Below are positions 42,987 through 45,171 of a stretch of DNA of 45,171 nt, piece after piece. Source of the DNA: Candidatus Parcubacteria bacterium (lineage in GTDB: Bacteria > Patescibacteriota > Patescibacteriia > PEXW01). How positions within the stretch are numbered: position 1 is the first letter of the stretch; every line of letters begins with the position of its first letter. A program made the translations under genes and the position numbers. The stretch spans positions 1 through 45,171 of the forward strand of contig QZJU01000019.1 in NCBI GenBank assembly GCA_003597955.1, in the 5' to 3' direction. The notes under the pieces are model-generated. The model saw only the letters and a list, made by a program, of their open reading frames with translations, was not told where the DNA came from and did no database searches.

Positions 42987-45171
42987 TTACGCCAAATTAT
43001 CAGCTTGGTTCCGGCGGCGGATTAAGACATAACCGAGGACGATTAAGCTTAAGCCTAAAGCCGCGATACCGGCGTCAGTCAAACCTGCGCCCGTGTCAAC
43101 GGTTTCCGCCAAGACGCGACCGCGCTTGACTTCAACCGGAGCGCTGGCGACTAAGCGGCCGTGATTGTCAGCTGTGACGATAGCCACATTTTCGTAATCG
43201 CCGGCTGGCACGCTGGCGCCAACTTTAACCTGGTAATTCACCGTTTTGGTTTCGCCAGGATTGATGTCGCCAATTTGCCAAGACTTAGTGGTTTCTTCGG
43301 TATTGAAGAAGGTGAAGCCTAACGGCATAATGTCTTCAAGTTTGACATTCAAGGCAGCGCCCGTGCCGGTGTTCTTGATTTCAACTGTGTAAGTGAGGAC
43401 ATCATTCGGTGCGGCCGTGGTTTTGTTCACGGATTTCTTGAGCTGCAAAATCGGCTGGGTTTGCTCGCCCAAAACTTTGGGCACTTTGACTTCCACTGTT
43501 ACTTTGGTGGAAACTTCAGCCGCATTGTCAGCTTTGGCCTTGGCCATGTTGTCGTAATCGCCGGCCGTGGCACTGGGCGAAACATTGACCGCGTAAGACA
43601 CGGTTTTTTCTTCGCCCACCGCAAGGTTGCCTAAACTGAAAGTCTTGGTTGAGACGCCGCCATCAACAAAGGCAAAGCCGGCTGGCAAAGTGTCGGTTAA
43701 GGTGACATTGATTGCCGTGTCAGTGCCGATATTTTTGACCTTAACTGCATAAGTTACGGGATCGCCGGGATTTACAATATTTGCGCTCACCGTCTTGGTG
43801 ATTTGCAATTGCGGAGCGGTTGCGGCTTTGACATCTGCCTGGGCAAAGAGCGGATCAACTTCTGCGCTTTGGATTTTTGCCACATTCGGGATCACAGTTC
43901 CGTTTGGCACGGAAATGTCGGTTTTAACGACCAAGGTCAAAGTCCCGTTCTCGCCTGGGTTTCGATTGCCCAGATCCCAAGCCACGGAGCTGACTGGTGT
44001 GCCAGTCTGGCTCATATTGCAAGTGCCGGCCGTGGTGCCGCAACTCATAGAAACATAAGTGGTGTTGGCTGGGATCGGGTCAGTCACCAAGACGTTTGTG
44101 GCTTGCGAATTGCCAGCCACTGACCAGGTAATAGTGTATGTGACATCTTCCAAGCCGCCGACAGTTGCCGGGTTAGCCGTCTTTTCAATACCCAAGGTTG
44201 GCGCGGCGTGGACCGTGGTTGTAATGTCGTCTTTGTCGCACTTTTGTCGCCTCAAGTCTTCGCCATTGGAGAAGAACGGTTCGCCATCAGGAATTTCACC
44301 CAAACCGCAGATGTTTCCTGTGTTGGAAATTACAGTTTGGTTTGGCAGGGGACTGTTGACTTTTACGGTCAAGGTCACTGAACCGTTGGCGTTAGGATTA
44401 AAGCTGCCCAGATTCCATCTGACCGTGTTGCCGTCTAGGAAACCGCCATCGGAAGCCGAAACAAAAGTGGTGTTCACTGGAATTTCATCAAAGAGGTTGA
44501 CTTCCACGGGCGTGTTGCCGGTGACAGACCAGTTAAGTGTGTAAGTCAGGTTGTCGCCCGCTTCCACGATTTCTTTGTCCGCGGTTTTTTCAATGTCAAC
44601 ATTAAATTCATTTTTTCGGTTCCAGAAATCGTAGGACGGCGCTTCGCCATAGCCCGTGCCTGAAGTCACCACGACAGTGTGGTAATTCGGATCAACGGGC
44701 TGCATTTGGGTCCAGCCATACATCAGGTTTTCATAAACCTTGTAAGTACCTGGCAGAAGGCCGGTGAATTCATAATAACCATCTGGCCATTCGCCCGCAC
44801 CCGTGACGACGCAGTTTTCCTGCGGCTGAATTGTAAGCTCTTGGATAACCCGATCAAGCACAATTTGTTGTTTGACTAGGCAGATGGTCCAACCGTCCAA
44901 GGTGTTTTCAGTGTTCCAGTCATATTTGTAGCCGGTGATGCGGCCGTTGTGGAAGTTGGCGAATTCTAAGTTTTGGTTTTGGCCAGAGCTGGCATTTACC
45001 ACATAGTTATTCGGTTCAACCGGATAGGTTTGCGTCCAGCCGTCCTGGTTGGCTTCGGAAACAGTGTATGATCCTGGCCCCAGGTTGCTGAAGGTCGTGC
45101 AACCTTCAACCGTGGATTGGCTGGTTTGATTCAGATTAATCTGCCAGCCGCCTTCGCCTGTGTACAGCGGG
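42987..45171 (-). CDS. Large surface protein with SdrD B-like and DUF11 repeats, 5' end outside the window
   Basis: The reading frame stays open to the window edge, beyond the 45002 start of the track, so the protein is larger than 728 residues. From the N-terminal side: two SdrD B-like units (SNLGPGSYTVSEANQDGWTQ; LLPGTYKVYENLMYGWTQ), then four DUF11 units (VDIEKTADKEIVEAGDNLTY; LGIEKTANPATVGGLEDVTY; LQITKTVSANIVNPGDPVTY; LQLKKSVNKTTAAPNDVLTY). The end has ETVDTGAG, a hydrophobic span (AGIAALGLSLIVLGYVLI) and RRRNQ: a cell-wall sorting signal with VDTGA where LPxTG is usual. The adjacent sortase probably attaches it. Likely an adhesive or surface-layer-like stalk. Confidence 0.9.
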   Translation of the reverse strand, partial: PLYTGEGGWQINLNQTSQSTVEGCTTFSNLGPGSYTVSEANQDGWTQTYPVEPNNYVVNASSGQNQNLEFANFHNGRITGYKYDWNTENTLDGWTICLVKQQIVLDRVIQELTIQPQENCVVTGAGEWPDGYYEFTGLLPGTYKVYENLMYGWTQMQPVDPNYHTVVVTSGTGYGEAPSYDFWNRKNEFNVDIEKTADKEIVEAGDNLTYTLNWSVTGNTPVEVNLFDEIPVNTTFVSASDGGFLDGNTVRWNLGSFNPNANGSVTLTVKVNSPLPNQTVISNTGNICGLGEIPDGEPFFSNGEDLRRQKCDKDDITTTVHAAPTLGIEKTANPATVGGLEDVTYTITWSVAGNSQATNVLVTDPIPANTTYVSMSCGTTAGTCNMSQTGTPVSSVAWDLGNRNPGENGTLTLVVKTDISVPNGTVIPNVAKIQSAEVDPLFAQADVKAATAPQLQITKTVSANIVNPGDPVTYAVKVKNIGTDTAINVTLTDTLPAGFAFVDGGVSTKTFSLGNLAVGEEKTVSYAVNVSPSATAGDYDNMAKAKADNAAEVSTKVTVEVKVPKVLGEQTQPILQLKKSVNKTTAAPNDVLTYTVEIKNTGTGAALNVKLEDIMPLGFTFFNTEETTKSWQIGDINPGETKTVNYQVKVGASVPAGDYENVAIVTADNHGRLVASAPVEVKRGRVLAETVDTGAGLTDAGIAALGLSLIVLGYVLIRRRNQADNLA

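Overview
The window looks like a chromosomal piece of a Candidatus Patescibacteria (CPR) bacterium, probably of a Parcubacteria-like lineage. This is inferred from gene content: a stand-alone bacterial Elp3, a DUF3467 protein, divergent PAP2, DUF11/sortase surface proteins, many short membrane proteins of unknown function, and compact operons. TGA is used as a stop (for example at the end of the gene before dnaJ), so the UGA=Gly code of Gracilibacteria/SR1 does not apply. IspH, UppS and a superoxide dismutase suggest a member with a fuller metabolism than the most reduced CPR.

Layout. 0-4 kb: chaperones (Hsp20 fragment, DnaK), a zinc-ribbon protein and a GIY-YIG nuclease embedded in copies of a dispersed palindromic repeat. 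4-6.5 kb: small unknown genes and a run of minus-strand units that look like short structured RNAs, each ending in an intrinsic terminator. 6.5-13.6 kb: DUF3467, a membrane protein, dnaJ, more membrane proteins, cysS and a tRNA-dihydrouridine synthase. 13.9-16.7 kb: a minus-strand operon encoding a CorA-like protein without the GMN motif, a 50-residue membrane peptide missing from the ORF track, a membrane-anchored single-domain Clp-type AAA+ ATPase and a single-span protein, preceded by a 200-nt GC-rich leader. 16.9-17.7 kb: two overlapping lipoprotein genes. 17.8-22.6 kb: a membrane-anchored FAM173-like methyltransferase, a conserved unknown, SOD, and a head-to-head Trm9-like methyltransferase/Elp3 pair. 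22.7-25.4 kb: a secreted carboxypeptidase-regulatory repeat protein, a Nudix hydrolase and a membrane protein. 25.6-27.3 kb: an accessory scar containing a frameshifted retropepsin-like gene with its partner and the C-terminal remnant of a large serine recombinase ending in tRNA-Gln(CTG). 27.3-38 kb: dnaX, ispH, a MIP18-type Fe-S protein, a ZIP transporter, phosphomannomutase, a cation antiporter, tRNA-Pro(CGG), uppS, a CBS protein, mutM, divergent PAP2 and uppP. 39-45.2 kb: a cell-surface module on the minus strand comprising a DUF11 surface protein that runs off the window, a sortase, a CAP-domain protein and an Ig-like protein.

Expression. Two initiation styles recur. Many conserved genes (dnaX, uppS, cysS, the ZIP gene, the CAP and Ig-like surface genes) have a -10 box only 6-9 nt before the ATG and no Shine-Dalgarno, which suggests leaderless transcripts. 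Several short unknown genes, all on the minus strand, instead have a TTGACA-17-TAnnnT promoter, about 50-65 nt of leader, a strong AAGGAGG site and their own terminator.

Functional links. IspH feeds isoprenoid synthesis, UppS makes undecaprenyl-PP, and UppP with the PAP2-like protein recycles it. Phosphomannomutase supplies sugar phosphates, and sortase plus surface proteins form the outer layer. Elp3, the Trm9-like enzyme, the Dus enzyme and the tRNA genes connect to tRNA function. DnaK, DnaJ, Hsp20 and the anchored AAA+ ATPase handle protein quality. All calls come from reading motifs; no database search was run.
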